Part shown: positions 34,281-46,518 of the stretch, piece after piece
How the letters are laid out: every line of letters starts with the position of its first letter
Numbering within the stretch: position 1 is the first letter of the stretch
Source: Jaltomata sinuosa
Taxonomy: Eukaryota > Streptophyta > Magnoliopsida > Solanales > Solanaceae
Direction of reading: 5' to 3'
Length of the DNA: 64,000 bases
Assembly (NCBI GenBank): GCA_003996215.1
Contig: QJPP01000689.1
Location: 310,001-374,000 of the forward strand
Made by a program: the position numbers and the translations under genes
Notes under the pieces: model-generated
What the model was told of the DNA's origin: nothing
The model's database searches: none
Seen by the model: only the letters and a program-made list of their open reading frames with translations

Positions 34281-37081
34281 TAGTACTGTGCGGTTTGCGA
34301 TTCTATTCCTTTGATTGTTTATTTGCTTATATGCTTACCTGCTACTTGTTTAGTTATTTGACTACCTGAGTGTAGTGTTTATGCATTGTTTTCTTGGTAG
34401 TTTATTCCTTAATAGTGGATGGGGTGATTATTCTTGTGTGGTGTTTTACCCAGAGTTATAGCTCATGGGTAGTTCTTGTTAGTCTCTTTTCTGGTTGGTT
34501 TTGCTTCCAGTTCCTTTGTGACTCTAAGCTTGTGTTGAGTCTTCCCTCTTGAGCGGTCCTAGATGGTTGTTTCCTAGGCTGTTTCCTAGCATTTTCTAGA
34601 AGTTCTTGGGTTGGTTTGGTGTTACCAGTGGTTATGCCGGAGTTTGGCAAACAACCTTGATTTTTGAAGGTCTATGAGTCTAGTTTCGAACAAACTAAAA
34701 CGTTGGTTTGGCTTTTCTATCCTGGGTGATTAGTATCGACCCTTTTTATTTAGTTGGTTTAGGAGGTTGGTAGGTATATGGTTTATTCCTATAGTCTCCT
34801 TTAGTTTTTTTTCCGGTTGGGTTATCTTATTGTTTCCCCGGTTCCAGTTGGACTGAATTTTGATCATAGCCCTCTGGTTGAGCTTTTGATTTAGCATCGT
34901 GATTGAGTATTGGCTTTAGCATTTTTGACTAAGGACTTACCATATCCTCGTGGTTGAGTTGTATTCATAGCTTCTGGGTGAGTCGGGCATCTGACCCATT
35001 CTTCTCCTGCCTTGTTAAGTTTTGACAATGTAAGTATGGGAGTTAAGGAAATGCCTCCAGATTTGATCTGAGAAGGAGTTTGTAGGGTTCAGTATATGCT
35101 AAAGAAGCGTTTTGTTTAGTTGAAGAAGAAGGGAGATGACTCTTTGTTCGTGCTTGTGTGTTTTAGTTGTTTACTAAGGTGCGACAGAGGTTTGCTTGGG
35201 TCGTGTGTTGGTTATTTGATTCGGCCATTTACAGATTGCAGTGGTTTTCCTTCGATTGGTTTGAGATATCAGTAGCAGTTGTGGTTCTGGCAACTAGCAT
35301 ATTCAAGCCTAGTTGGCTTCAGTTCCTATGGGTTCATTGGCAGCATATAGGTTAGACAGAGGCGGTGATTAATAAATCAGGATTGGGTTTCAAAAAGCAT
35401 GGGCTAGCAAACCACTCCATATGGTTCGTGGTTAGTTCATTCGATTGCAGCTTCTTAAGTTGGAAGGCATTGAGTTCGGACAACTTAGCTTACCCATTTT
35501 CCGTTATAGGGTGACAGTTGGCCTTGGAAACCTAGTCCTTGGCTAACCTTTGAGTTAGGCTAGACATTCTAGATATCAGTGATGTTCTAGTTAGTGCGAA
35601 GTTCCTTCCACTATGGTTGGATAGACTCAGCAGTGTAAGTTCGAGTTTCAGCAGTAGTGTATGCTACATGTGATTAGGTTGTGTGGGTTGAGGCTAGCGA
35701 GGCTAGGGTTCTCATGATACTTAGAGACTGGTGGTCACCAATTTTTTGCTGAGAGTTTGAAAGCTTACTTAGTTGATTCTTCAAGGGTTATCTTTATGTG
35801 GAGTCCTAGTGTTGGTTAGACTCGGCCAGTGTGGACTAGAAGTTTGGCATATGGTATCCATCAGGATGGTTGGTCTGTGTGCTGATAAGGTAGAGCGGTT
35901 GATTCATGCCAAAGGGAGGAGTTGAAGGTATATGCAAAAATTCTATATTTAGATGGTGACTTTGAACCCCAGGCACCTCTTTCTTTTGCCTTCGGGGTGT
36001 TTTGACTTGATATTCATGGGATGGTAGACTCATTCCGAGGTGAGATTGGTTAGACAATTTAAAGTCCGAATGGTGTTCGAGCATTCAGAGTAGTAGCATT
36101 GTTTCTTAGAGTTAGGATCTTAGCTAATGACTACGGATTTCGCGATAGACTTACCACACTACTTGCAAGATCTTGGTTGGTTTGGGTCTGTTGGGCAGGT
36201 TTCCCTAGTTCATTCGCTTCCAATTGATTCAGACTTGACAGGGTGTAGGGAAGTTGGATTCGTTCTACAGTTTGGATGTTTCTCCGTCAACACAGGGTAT
36301 TCATACATGCCTTTCCTAACTTGGGTGTGCTAACTTCAGTTGGGTTCAGATGGGCCGATCAGTTGGGTTCAGATGGGCCGATCAGTTGGGTTCAGTGATT
36401 GAATTTGATGTTAGAAAAAGTGTTCGTTGGTTGGTTGATAATCATTCGGGACAGTTAACTCCGTTTTCAAGGGTACGCTTCAAGTGGTTATCTTGGATGG
36501 CAGATGCTAGTATACTATAGTTTAGCTTGAAAGTAGTTTGAGCAAAAGAGGTGACTTCGTTCGTGGCAGAGTATAAGCTAAAACTGTGCATCTCCGATGT
36601 TTTAGTTTATTCTTCGAGGGTAGTTTGAGTGTTAGACTTACATGAAGCTTCCTGTTCGTGGTGCAAAAGGATTCAGTCCAAAATAAAAGGGTTTTATGGA
36701 TCAACGAGTTCATGAGTTAGAGTTTTGGGTTGATGGTTTTTTGGTAAACTTGGTTGTAGTTTCGAGGATTCAAGTTTTGTGTGTTGATTGCCTTGCTTCT
36801 CTGGTTTTGGTTTTATGTCGGTGCTTTTGTTTGAGGTTCTCGAGATTTAATTTAGGTTGGCAGACCCTTGGTATTTTGAAGTTTGAGTTTGGATTCTGAC
36901 TTTGATGGTAAAATGTTTAGGCTTGGTTGCTTTCCTTGGTTCTGTTTTGTTGGGTGTCATCCGGTTGAGAAGGCTACCCGAGTTTTCCGAGACAGTAGTG
37001 CGGGCTTTGTATCTGTTGTTCTTAAGTCTCTAGTATTTCCTTCTTTCATAACTTGACGAAAGTCTTTTTAGTAGTGGATGA
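34281..37081 (+). pseudogene. Tekay-2 decayed Pol region
   Basis: There is no long frame, and the RT active-site box, RNase H Asp and integrase core cannot be read. Near 35505-35585, QLALET, SLAN and VRLDI line up with the RNase H-integrase linker of Tekay-1 (SLANRLVRL near 10960). The segment near 35125 may recall the KKKDGS block of RT. The rest has many rearranged T/G-rich pieces, and a 23-bp tandem repeat lies at 36337-36395. I take it as a heavily mutated, partly deleted Pol. Confidence 0.55.
36337..36395. repeat. 23-bp tandem repeat, about 2.6 copies
   Basis: CAGTTGGGTTCAGATGGGCC plus GAT occurs at 36337-36359 and 36360-36382, with a partial third copy to about 36395. The copies are identical, so the expansion is recent. 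Confidence 0.9.
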
Positions 37082-40000
37082 CGTAATGACCCTTCCGGTC
37101 ATTTAAGATTGTTTGCCTTTCTTGTATTGTTAGAGCTTGTCTGCAGCGGCCCAAAGTCATTTATGGCTTGCTGGAACCGGTAGTTTGGTGTCTGGGCCAT
37201 TTGCTTAGTCTTTTTGGCCGTTCCTTGTTTTAAAGCTTTAGACTTTTGAAATCGTTGACTTCAGTCAACATTCTTGGTGAACATGCTCAAATCAAATTGC
37301 AACAATTCTATTAGCTCCGGAGTGTGGACTTTGGTCTAGTGGGACCTTTGGTCGGGATCTAGGAGCTTTTCAGCTTAGAATTCTCTCTCGTTCTGTGTTT
37401 TTAGGCCAGTTGGGCTTGTTCAATTGACTTTGGTCAACATTCGGAGAAGACGGCCTCGGATGGAAATTATATCAGTGTTATTAGCTTTGGAATGCCGAGT
37501 TTGTGTTAGGTAGTTGGTTGGTTTGGGTCTCGGGTCTCAGGTGATCCGAGCTTATTTTGGGTGTTTGGTTTCTATTAGTTAGTGTTGACTTTGGTCAACA
37601 TTCCTCCGAGACAACCTCATATGGAAGTTTCATTAATTCCATTGAGTTCAAAGTGTCATTTACACTCTAATAGCATAATTGGTTTGTGAGTATTGGGTTT
37701 TGATTGTGCCCGGAATGCCCCATAGAGTTGTGGAAAAGTTACAGGTTTTTGGTTGCTGCAGGTGCAAGCTTCAGGCCTTAATCGCAATCGAGAGCCTCGT
37801 TCCTCGTGATCGTGAGGAATCACTTGGTGCCCTGCTCTTTGCGATTGTGTGATCTCCTGTCGCGATCATGATGAACCTTATCCTTCTTTGTTCTTCGCGA
37901 TCACGTAGCTAGTCTTCACGATCGTGATGGTCTAGCCAGCATGGTCCTCGCGACCGCGAGGGGTCCTTTCGGGATCGCGATGAAGGACCCCTAGAAGTAT
38001 AAATAATTGTGGACTTTGTCTCCTTCATTCAAAATACAAAATCCTCCATTGTTGTTGCTCTAAACTCAATCCAACTCAGTATTTGGTCAATTCTTGGTGT
38101 GGGGATGCATAAGTCTTGCTTATGATCGCTCCTCTATCATAATTGGTAAGTTTTATCCACTAAAAACTCGTTAATCTGCCTCTTTGTTTCTTAATTTGTT
38201 CTTATGTTTGGCTAGTTGGTTGGAGCCTTTTCCATGGAAAAATTCTTTATAATTCTGGGCATTCACACTTTGGAGTGTGGCGATTGTCGTGAGCTTCTTG
38301 GTTTTTGTCTTTGGGTTGCGAGGCCCACAGGCTCATTTGTGACCTGAATTTTGACCCGGCTATTATTATAGAAATATGGGTATCATTAGTCTTGTTTTGA
38401 CATATAGATTATTGTATTGATAGTGGTTTCTCAAATTAAAGCTTCTTGGAGCAGTTTGAGCTTGGACGACGCCGTCCCCGCAACTATTCGTCAAACGACA
38501 AGTAAGTTATGGCTTTTCCTACCTAGACTCTGCATATATAGTCTATAACTGCATTAACTAGTATACTTGGGTGGGTTGTTTTAGGTTGGTACCCCAGACC
38601 TTGCCCGTCTTTTCTGTCTGTTTATTTCATACATTGATTGTAGTATTTGTATCAGTATTGTATATTACCCTGGTGGTCCTGTGTGGCCTTGTATTAACTT
38701 TGAAACATAGATGGTGGGTTATTTGGGAATGTCCACGAGTCTCGAACATAGAGCTTATAGTTTAGGCTGGTTATGTCTGTTGTAGAGCTGTTGAGCCTGT
38801 GCAGGGCTGATAGGAATATTTGTGAGCCGTTTGGGGCTACTCTATTGTTTGCGAGCATATCATACATGAAAAGAGGTTTTCCCATCATGTTTTACTACTG
38901 ATTTGGCTTCGGGCCTACTATAATTGATTTTCTAAACCTTGCATGGCCTCGAGGACCCATTTTCAGTAATGTGAATTCGAAAGGGTTTTGAAGCTGGATT
39001 TTATGGAACCTCTTGGAGTAGAGAGGATATTACGATGACTTGATTACTGGTTTTAGTACTGATACTAGGCAGGGTAGGGCAGAGCACTAGACTTGATTTC
39101 CTACTGATACTAGGCTCGGCAGGGCAGAGCGCTAGACTTGATTTTTTATTACAGATTTAGACCCGGATACGCTCTAGGCACCCTTTGAGAGGGTTATTGA
39201 GACTTTTATCACTGATTTATACCCAATTATACTTCGGGCACCCTTTGAGAGGGTCTTTTGAGATTACTACTACTGTTTTAGACCCGGGTCAAAGCCGGCC
39301 ATGTACTACGAGATTCTGAGTTTTGAGCTACACTTGAGATTGTGCGATATTATATGTGGTCAAAGGGTAGACCTCCATGGACCCCTGTCATTCCTGGGCC
39401 ATAGGCTATGGGCTGACGCAGCGTGCCAGGAGGGGGGTGTACAGCGTTTGATATTTACATGGGAAAGGGCCTTCCATGGATCCTACCTCTATTGGACCTT
39501 ATAGGTACCGGAGGGGGTAACATACGGGGCATTATTACATCAGATTCATCATCATAATGCATATTTCACTCAGATTCCACCCTTGTTTGTTGTGCGTTCA
39601 GTGTACGCTCTAATTGTATGGGTGGCCGGAGGGTTTGTTTTTACTTGATTGCATTCCTCGATTGTATGGGCGGCCGTTGGGACTGTAGGTAGATTATTAC
39701 TCCTGTCATTTTATAGAGCTTGTCATGGTCCTTGGTTTTTGGTGGATTAGTAAGGTTTAGCCTGTTGAGGCTCCAAGTTTTGGGCTTGAGTATTGAGGGG
39801 CAAGTGAGTCCTATACTATTGAGGCACTGTTGTGCGATTTCCTGAGCAGATTGTGGGTTTCTGGTTCTATTCCTTGTCATGATTTAGGGTGGTAGCTATC
39901 GGTTATGGTGGTTTAGTTATTCCATTCTAGGTTTGTATCTATGAGATTGATCCCGATTTATGCTTATCTTGATAGTTGGTGTTTAAAGCATGTTTCTTTT

Positions 40001-40816
40001 AGTGTATGCCTTCTAGTTTGATTATGTTGGATTTCCTTTCTTTTTTCCTTTTTTCCTTTTTACCTGAGGTTACCAGTATCCCGCCATTTTTCTCTACTCC
40101 CTCTCTTTATTTACTTATATTATTGTGCAAGGACTCCAGGTGCGTTCTTTTTTCCTTTACTTGTGATTCTGTGTTCTTATATCTTCTGTGCTAGCATTGT
40201 TTGCTTATAACTCTTGGTTGTCTATTCTCCGTGCTAGTTCCTTGTGCTTTCTCTATTGCTTCTGTGACTGCTTTATTTCTATCTGCTATTTAATGTTTTT
40301 ATATATATCTTATATACGCTCAGTCAGTCGATGATGCCTACTGGGTACCCGTTGCTTAGCAATTGGTGCTCATACTACACTTCTGTATCTTTCTGGTGCA
40401 AATATTAGTTGAGCTTTCGCCGTTGATCGCGTTGAAGACTCGTGCAGCTTTTGGATCTTCGAGACTAGAGTGAGCACCGAGCGGTCGGGGCTTGACCATA
40501 TCTCATCTTCTGTACTGTTACTCTTTGTATATTCGGAGATAGTTGTACTTATCATTCTGTTATTTCTAGCACTTGTATTCTATTAGAATCTTCTGTACTG
40601 TCGATACCTAGTCTTGGGGTTGGTGTAGTATCATTTGTATATATTCAAATTTTGCTTTTGCTTTGTTTATCTTTACATTTTGCTTCCGCTTATGGCTGTT
40701 CATTTTGCATACTGGTGAGGTAGTAGCCCATTACTAACCATTTCGAGCTACATAAATTGGTTCACCTACTGGGGGGTTGTAGGTGTCATCATGACCTGAG
40801 AAATCGGGTTGTGACA
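37082..40816 (+). repeat. Tekay-2 3' LTR
   Basis: 3.73 kb, homologous to 29309-32990. The first base is C where the 5' LTR has T (CGTAATGACCC), and the end is GGGTTGTGACA. TATA word at 37998-38005, preceded by a mutated palindrome cluster (about 37780-37985). The copies differ at many scattered sites. Confidence 0.9.
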
Positions 40817-40821
40817 AAAAT

Positions 40822-41460
40822 ATTGATATATCATTTTAAGACTATTTTAGTAGTAAAGATACAAACTTTAGTAGTGGTCATATTACGTAACATAATACTA
40901 AAAATTTATTTATGAAATATTCCTAAAAAGTACTATCAGGAACAAAAAATTAACTATCCAAACATATTTTATTTTAAATTAGTACAAAATTTCCTTTCTA
41001 AAATATGTCCAAATAAGCTTAGCATTTACTATTGTTTGTCAGAAGTTACCCAATAACAACTCTTTATTTTAATACAATTACAAAAATATTTTGGGGGCCC
41101 ATAACAAAAGTAAGGACATATATGGATTCTTCTAGAATTTTATTTTGATTATTAATTATACAATTATTATTTTGCCTTTAATTAAAGTTAAAACTACTAA
41201 AATACCCTTGGTCGTCCTTCTCAGGACTCTTCTATATAATAATAGACAATCTTAGCATTTATTATTGTTTGTCAGAAGTTACCCAATAACAACTCTTTAT
41301 TTTAATACAATTACAAAAAATATTTGGGGGCCCATAACAAAAGTAAGGACATGTATGGATTCTTCTAGAATTTTATTTTTATTATTAATTATACAATTAT
41401 TATTTTTCCTTTAAATAAAGTTAAAATTACTAAAATACCCTTGATCGTCCTTGTCATGAC
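40822..41460. repeat. AT-rich tandem unit 2 (end) plus 231-bp partial copy
   Basis: About 40822-41235 completes unit 2, including the empty site of solo LTR X near 40870. From about 41253 the second half repeats again (anchor GCATTTATTATTGTTTGTCA) at an offset of about 231. No gene. Confidence 0.75.
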
Positions 41461-41472
41461 TCTTCTATATAA

Positions 41473-41481
41473 TAGAAATAA
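41473..41481. repeat. 9-bp target duplication TAGAAATAA (left)
   Basis: TAGAAATAA flanks the MITE at 41473-41481 and 42283-42291, with a perfect match. Nine bases is the signature size of Mutator-like transposition. Confidence 0.85.
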
Positions 41482-41539
41482 GGGAAAATTAAACAAAATA
41501 GCCACGCGGATATTAAATTAACCAAAAAAGTAGCATCTT

Positions 41540-41690
41540 ATTCTTCCGTCTTCTTCTTCTCCTTACAGCTTCTTCGTCTTTCTTCTCCTTTCTTCTTTTT
41601 CTTCTCCTTTCTCCTTTCTTCTGCTTTCTTCTTTCACCTTCTTCTCCTTCTCCTTCTCCTTCTTCTTCTTCTTTCTTGCTTTCTGTTTTT
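41540..41690. repeat. CTT/CTTCTC microsatellite tract
   Basis: About 150 bases of nearly pure pyrimidine on the plus strand (TTCTTC, CTCCTT mixtures). Homopurine-homopyrimidine tracts can form triplexes. No gene. Confidence 0.9.
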
Positions 41691-41933
41691 TTTTAATTAA
41701 AAAAATTGACGTGCCGTAAATGTGAATCATTTTGAACAAAATATATATCAAAACACTCGAAACATCGAGGGGAGCTCATAGCTAAAATTTGGGCTGATTT
41801 AGAGGAGATTTTGAGTTAGTCGAGATTGAAAGAACTTGTTTGGAGAGGTTGTATTGATGGTTGAAAGTTTATTATTTATTATGCTTCCATTTATAGCATT
41901 AATGACCTGGGGGAAAAAATTGATAGACTTGTA

Positions 41934-42165
41934 TACACCATTTATACAATAAAGATACACATTTCTACACCATTTATATAATATTGATACATATTTGTGC
42001 ACTATATATACAATATCGATACACATTTATATATCATTTATATAATTTTGATATATTACATAACTTTTATACAATATCAATACACGTTTATACACTATTT
42101 ATACAATTTTGATACATTACATAACTTTTATACACTATCGATACATTACATATACATTACATATA
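41934..42165. repeat. AT-rich minisatellite, about 20-bp unit
   Basis: Degenerate repeats around TTTATACAATATCGATACAC with period near 20 to 25. The repeat comes entirely from the MITE interior. Confidence 0.8.
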
Positions 42166-42351
42166 CATGTTGCTATTTTTTTTTTGTGGCTAATTCATTT
42201 TTGGGCTATATTTTTTGTAAAGAAAACTTGGTTATATTTATTGTAAACTAATTACTTTATTGTACATATTTGAAATTATCCCTAGAAATAATATAATAAT
42301 ACTAGATATGGAAAGGACCGTTAACGGGCCCAACATTATAATTTTTAAATT

Positions 42352-42851
42352 ATACTTTCTCTGCTCATTTTCAATTGTCATTATTCCTAAATACTTGTCA
42401 ATTTAAAATATCAAAAGAGAATTACTCCCTCCGTTTCAATTTGTTTGGTCTATTTTAACTTAACACGGAGGTTAAAAAAGTAAAGAAAACTTTTGAATCT
42501 TGTGGTTAAAAATTAAAGATATGTAAAATATGCCAAAATGCCCTTTAATCTTGTGGTCTTAATCATGTCATGTGAAAAGTTGAAATTGAAGAGTTGCTAA
42601 AAAAGTAAAGACGCATTCTTTTTGAAAGGTACTAAAAAGAAAAGTAGGTCAAATAAATTGAAATGGAGGGAGTAATTAATTTTTTTTTTAATTTTATCCT
42701 TAGCATTATTTATTCTAAAACTGAAGCACGTAAATAGACTAAGATTAAAAAACTAATAAGGGATATATTAGGCAAAATACACTCCTAATTAATTTTTCTT
42801 AAAGATTGTGCAAAATCTTATCATGACAACTAAAAAGGAATGAAGAAAGTA
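42352..42851. mobile_element. Old Stowaway-like MITE carrying a younger one
   Basis: The left end (CTTTCTCTGCTCATTTTC) and right end (AAAAGGAATGAAGAAAG) are inverted and match the decayed copy at 1177-1431, including the shared left flank TGGAAAGG-CCGTTAA. It is interrupted by the Stowaway at 42425-42672. Confidence 0.5.
42425..42672. mobile_element. Stowaway MITE
   Basis: A 248-bp element flanked by TA (42423-42424 and 42673-42674). The ends CTCCCTCCGTTTCAATTTG and (inverted) CTCCCTCCATTTCAATTTA match at all but a few positions. This is the classic Stowaway terminus, mobilised by Tc1/mariner-type transposases. Non-coding. It is better preserved than the MITE around it, so it is younger. Confidence 0.93.
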
Positions 42852-42920
42852 TTTATAGGTGTTCAGTTATATTCTTAAAAAATTAATTAATTATCAATAT
42901 TTTCAGGTAAAAATGACATA

Positions 42921-45900
42921 TATCACGATCCGATTTCTCGGTCATGATGGCACCTACAACCCCCCAGTAGGCGAACCAATCCCCGTAGCCCGGAAGGGTT
43001 AGTAATGGGCTACTAGCTAATAGTTAAGCAAAAGAAATGGTATAATCAAGCGAAAGCAAAGGCACGAGATGAAAAGATAGATAACAGGAACATATACACA
43101 TATGCAGAAGCTAAACCAAACCCCAAAACTTGGTATCATAGTATAGAGCCAGAACTACATATAAGGAGTACGAAACATTAAAAATAATATATACACAATG
43201 TCTCCGAGTAGTAACAGAATACATAGTACAAAAGATAAACCAAAGCTAAGCTCCGGCCACCAAGAGCTCACCCTCAATCTGGATAGTCCAAAAGATCCCC
43301 CAAGCACGAATCCCATGATCTAGCGGCGATGTCCCACACCAGGATCTGCACCAGAAGATGCAGAGTGTAGTATGAGCAACAATTCAAAGAAACTAGTACT
43401 CAGTACGTATCATAGGCCTACTGGAATATATAAGATAAAAGAGAAGTAATAAGCATAATAGAAAATAATTAGTCACAGAAAACAATGAATAAGTACGCGG
43501 AAGCTAGCACAGAAGGAATACAAGCAGGAACAACACATATGGCTAGCTAAAAGAATACACATCATAGGCAAAAGAAAGAAACGCGTACTCGGGATCCTCG
43601 CAACAACAAGTATATAAAGAAGAGTTTAGAAACTAGACGGTATACCGGTAACCTCAAATGGATAGAAAAGGAGAGAAAAGATAACGATAATCATGCTTGA
43701 ATACAAGATACGATAACCTCAACTAAACATACAAATCTCAAGTCAGAATCCCACAATTAAAAACCAAAAAGTAATGTTAACAATCTCCAATCCCACTAGA
43801 AACAAAAATAGGAACCAATAGAGCGAAATGGTAACAGTAAGTCTACCAAGAGTCCCAAGGGAGCCCATACACCCAAGGAACACAATCAAGTGAAGACAAA
43901 CCCTCTGGCATCCCATACTATCGGAGCGTACAATCAACAAACAGCAAACAAGGGTAGTACCTCACACAAATAAACGATTGATATGATATGCCAAACAAAG
44001 TGTAACTGCAGTGTCAGTATGTTACCCCCTCCGGTGCCCCAAAGTTCCAATAAAAGTGGGATCCATGAAAGGACTTCTCCCGAGTACATCTACTCCGATG
44101 TACACCCCTATCGTTGGTCACCCTTTTGCCCGTAGCACTTGGTCTGGGATGATAGGGTCTATGGAGGTCTACTCATAGATTACATACTACACTCTAACCT
44201 CAAAATATCAGTCTGGAGTGCCACCGGATCCAAACTAGTCCTCTAATGCTCGAAATGCATGCCTGAATTCCATCCAGGTCTAAATCAATGAAATAAGTCT
44301 CACAAACCCCCCCCCCTCCCCCTCAAGGATGCTCGAGCACATCCGGGTCTAAAATAGTAGTAAATCAAGTCTGATGCTCAGCTTTCTCGAGTCTAATATC
44401 ATTTATCATCCATAACAGGGTCAATCTAGCGCCTCGGTTCAATCGGGTCTAATATATAGTAGGAAAACTGTAACAAATCTTTATTTTAGGATGATACCAA
44501 ACCATTTCATAACCAATTTTATCGAAAATGGGCCCCACGGGCCATACAAGATTTAGAAATCATCTATAGAAGGCCCGAAGCCAAAACCTTAGTAAAATCA
44601 TGAAGAAAATCCTTTTATATGCATAATAATGGCATGCTCAATCGCAATCAATAGCCCAATGGCTCACAATTAACCTATCGGTCCTGCACAAGATCCAATA
44701 ATTCTACAACATAGATAGCCAACACTAAAACAATAATAATGATGTTCGAGACTCACGGACATTCCCAAATTCCCCACCATCTATGTTCCAGAGTCAATAT
44801 AAGGCCTCACAGGACCACAAGGGTAAATAGAGCGTATAAGACAAATACTACAAACATCGGAGGAAAAAAAGTAATCGGACATGAATAAAGTGCTCAAGGT
44901 CTGTGTTACAAACTAGTAAACCCAACCCAAGGATGCCCATTAATACAATTTTATCCTATATATGAAAAGTTTAAAGAGTTTAAACCGTAACTTACCTGTC
45001 GTCCGACGACAAGCTGCTGGGACAATGATATCCAAGCACGAATTGCTCCGAGAAACTCCGAACAATAATCAAACGATCAAAAACATAAAATCACATTAAA
45101 ATGAGTCTAACGATACCCATATTGCTATAATAATAGCCAGACCAAAATTTGGGTCACCAATGGGCCCGCGGGCCCCATAACCTAAAATTGAAAATGAAAA
45201 GAAGCATGATGCCCATAAAGGTGCCAAGAAGACATGCTCCAAAAATGAGAAATTTTGGCCAAGGGAAAGGCTCCAAAACAGCCCGCTCAAGAGGGGATTT
45301 AAAGAAGGAATTTTAAGAACAAAATTGGAATTTGAGCAAGGAAGCTTACCAAAATGAGAGCAACACGCCAAGGAAATGAAGTCACGGAGTTTATGGGACA
45401 TGCAAGTCCAAGGAGGCAGATTCTTCAAAGGAAAAACCATGCTTTTAGAATTTATAGCCATGGAGGTTCAACAATGGGGGAAAAGGGAAATTGGGGCAGG
45501 TGACTTACCAAAGAAATCAAGAGAGCAAGCTTTCTCTTCAATGGAATGAATTCCCAAGGCTTGGAACTGATTTAGAGCAATTTGGTGGAGATAAAATTGA
45601 ATTTAGGACTTAGAATTATGAAGGTACAAGGCTGGAAAATCGAAATGCCAAGAAATATATAGTTGATGGCCGCTGGTCAGCGCTATCGCACTAAACCAGC
45701 GCCATCGAGCTAAGGGGGGGCCAGAAGCCAAGGCGCGATTGCGCACAGAGGGGCACCATTGACGCTGGCCTAGCACCATCGAGCACAAGGGCCGGCCACA
45801 GGCTAGCGCGATCGCGCTGCCTGGGCGCCATTGGCGTTGAAGGCCTGCAACTGCACTAAAAGCAGTTGCACTAAGAATTTCCACAAGGCATTTCGGGAAC

Positions 45901-46518
45901 AATCGGAAACTGATATTCAAAACCCAATAATGCTAATAGAGTGGAAACAAAGTTACGGACTCAACAGAATCGACAAAAATTCCATACGAGGTCATTTCAG
46001 AGAAATATTGACCCAAGTCAATGCTAACTAAAACCAACCAACTAGCCAAAATGAGGCCGGCTCACCCGGGACCCGATCCAACCACTAACCTAACACAAAC
46101 TCATCATTTCAGAGCTGATGGAATCATCAGATTTTGAATCTAATGCTCAGATCATCGAAAGCTGACCCAAGTTACACTTTCAACTCCAAATGGCCTGAAA
46201 ATAGAAGAAGCAACACAAAACTCACACCAGAAGTTCTCAGGCCTCGACTAAAGGTCCAACTAGACCAAACTCAACTCTTCAAAGCTAACAAAACTGTTGG
46301 AATCTGATTCCGAGCATGTTAGCTAAGAATGTTGACTAAAGTTAACGATGTTCTAAGTTAAGGCTCTAAAATAGGCAAACAGCCAAAACAACCAAACGAA
46401 CGACCAGGGTACCAAAACTACGGTCCATGCAAGCCATAAATGACTTGGGGTTGCTACAGGAAAACTCTAATAGTACAATGAATGTGTAAATGCGAAGATG
46501 ACCGTAAGGGTCATCACA
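42921..46518 (-). repeat. Tekay-3 3' LTR
   Basis: About 3.6 kb, homologous to 5797-9405 and to 51665-54663, ending GGTCATCACA. TATA-like TATATAGTTG near 45655-45664; palindrome block about 45670-45835. Confidence 0.88.
45670..45835 (-). promoter_or_regulatory. GC-rich palindrome block upstream of TATA, Tekay-3 3' LTR
   Basis: Repeated CAGCGCTATCGC, CAGCGCCATCG, AGCGCGATCGCGCTG and related words sit directly upstream of the TATATA word. Partial copies are at about 54470-54645 in the 5' LTR. Confidence 0.52.

Larger units (their letters stand above)
29309..40816 (+). mobile_element. Tekay-2: long-LTR gypsy element with decayed interior
   Basis: An 11.5-kb plus-strand element with LTRs 29309-32990 and 37082-40816 and an iMet-type primer site at 32994. 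The 4.1-kb interior shows Gag with two CCHC-like knuckles and only faint Pol traces (about 35505-35585). Its LTRs are related to but distinct from those of Tekay-1 and Tekay-3, so it represents another subfamily. Long intact LTRs around an interior with almost no usable coding resemble LARD-type non-autonomous elements, but decay and rearrangement of a normal element explain it as well. Confidence 0.88.
41482..42282. mobile_element. Mutator-type MITE with internal satellites
   Basis: An 801-bp element with ends GGGAAAATTAAAC and (inverted) GGGATAATTTCAA, followed on both sides by ATAGCC- and TTAGCCAC-like words in inverted orientation. It is flanked by a perfect 9-bp duplication. There is no transposase. 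Inside are a pyrimidine-rich CTT/CTTCTC tract (about 41540-41690) and an AT-rich minisatellite (about 41934-42165). The minus-strand K/E-rich open frame over the tract is just the translated microsatellite. The inverted ends are imperfect, so it is old or loosely conserved. Confidence 0.65.

Noticed and set aside
41563..41751. Lys/Glu-rich minus-strand peptide
   Set aside because: It is the translation of the CTT microsatellite inside the MITE.
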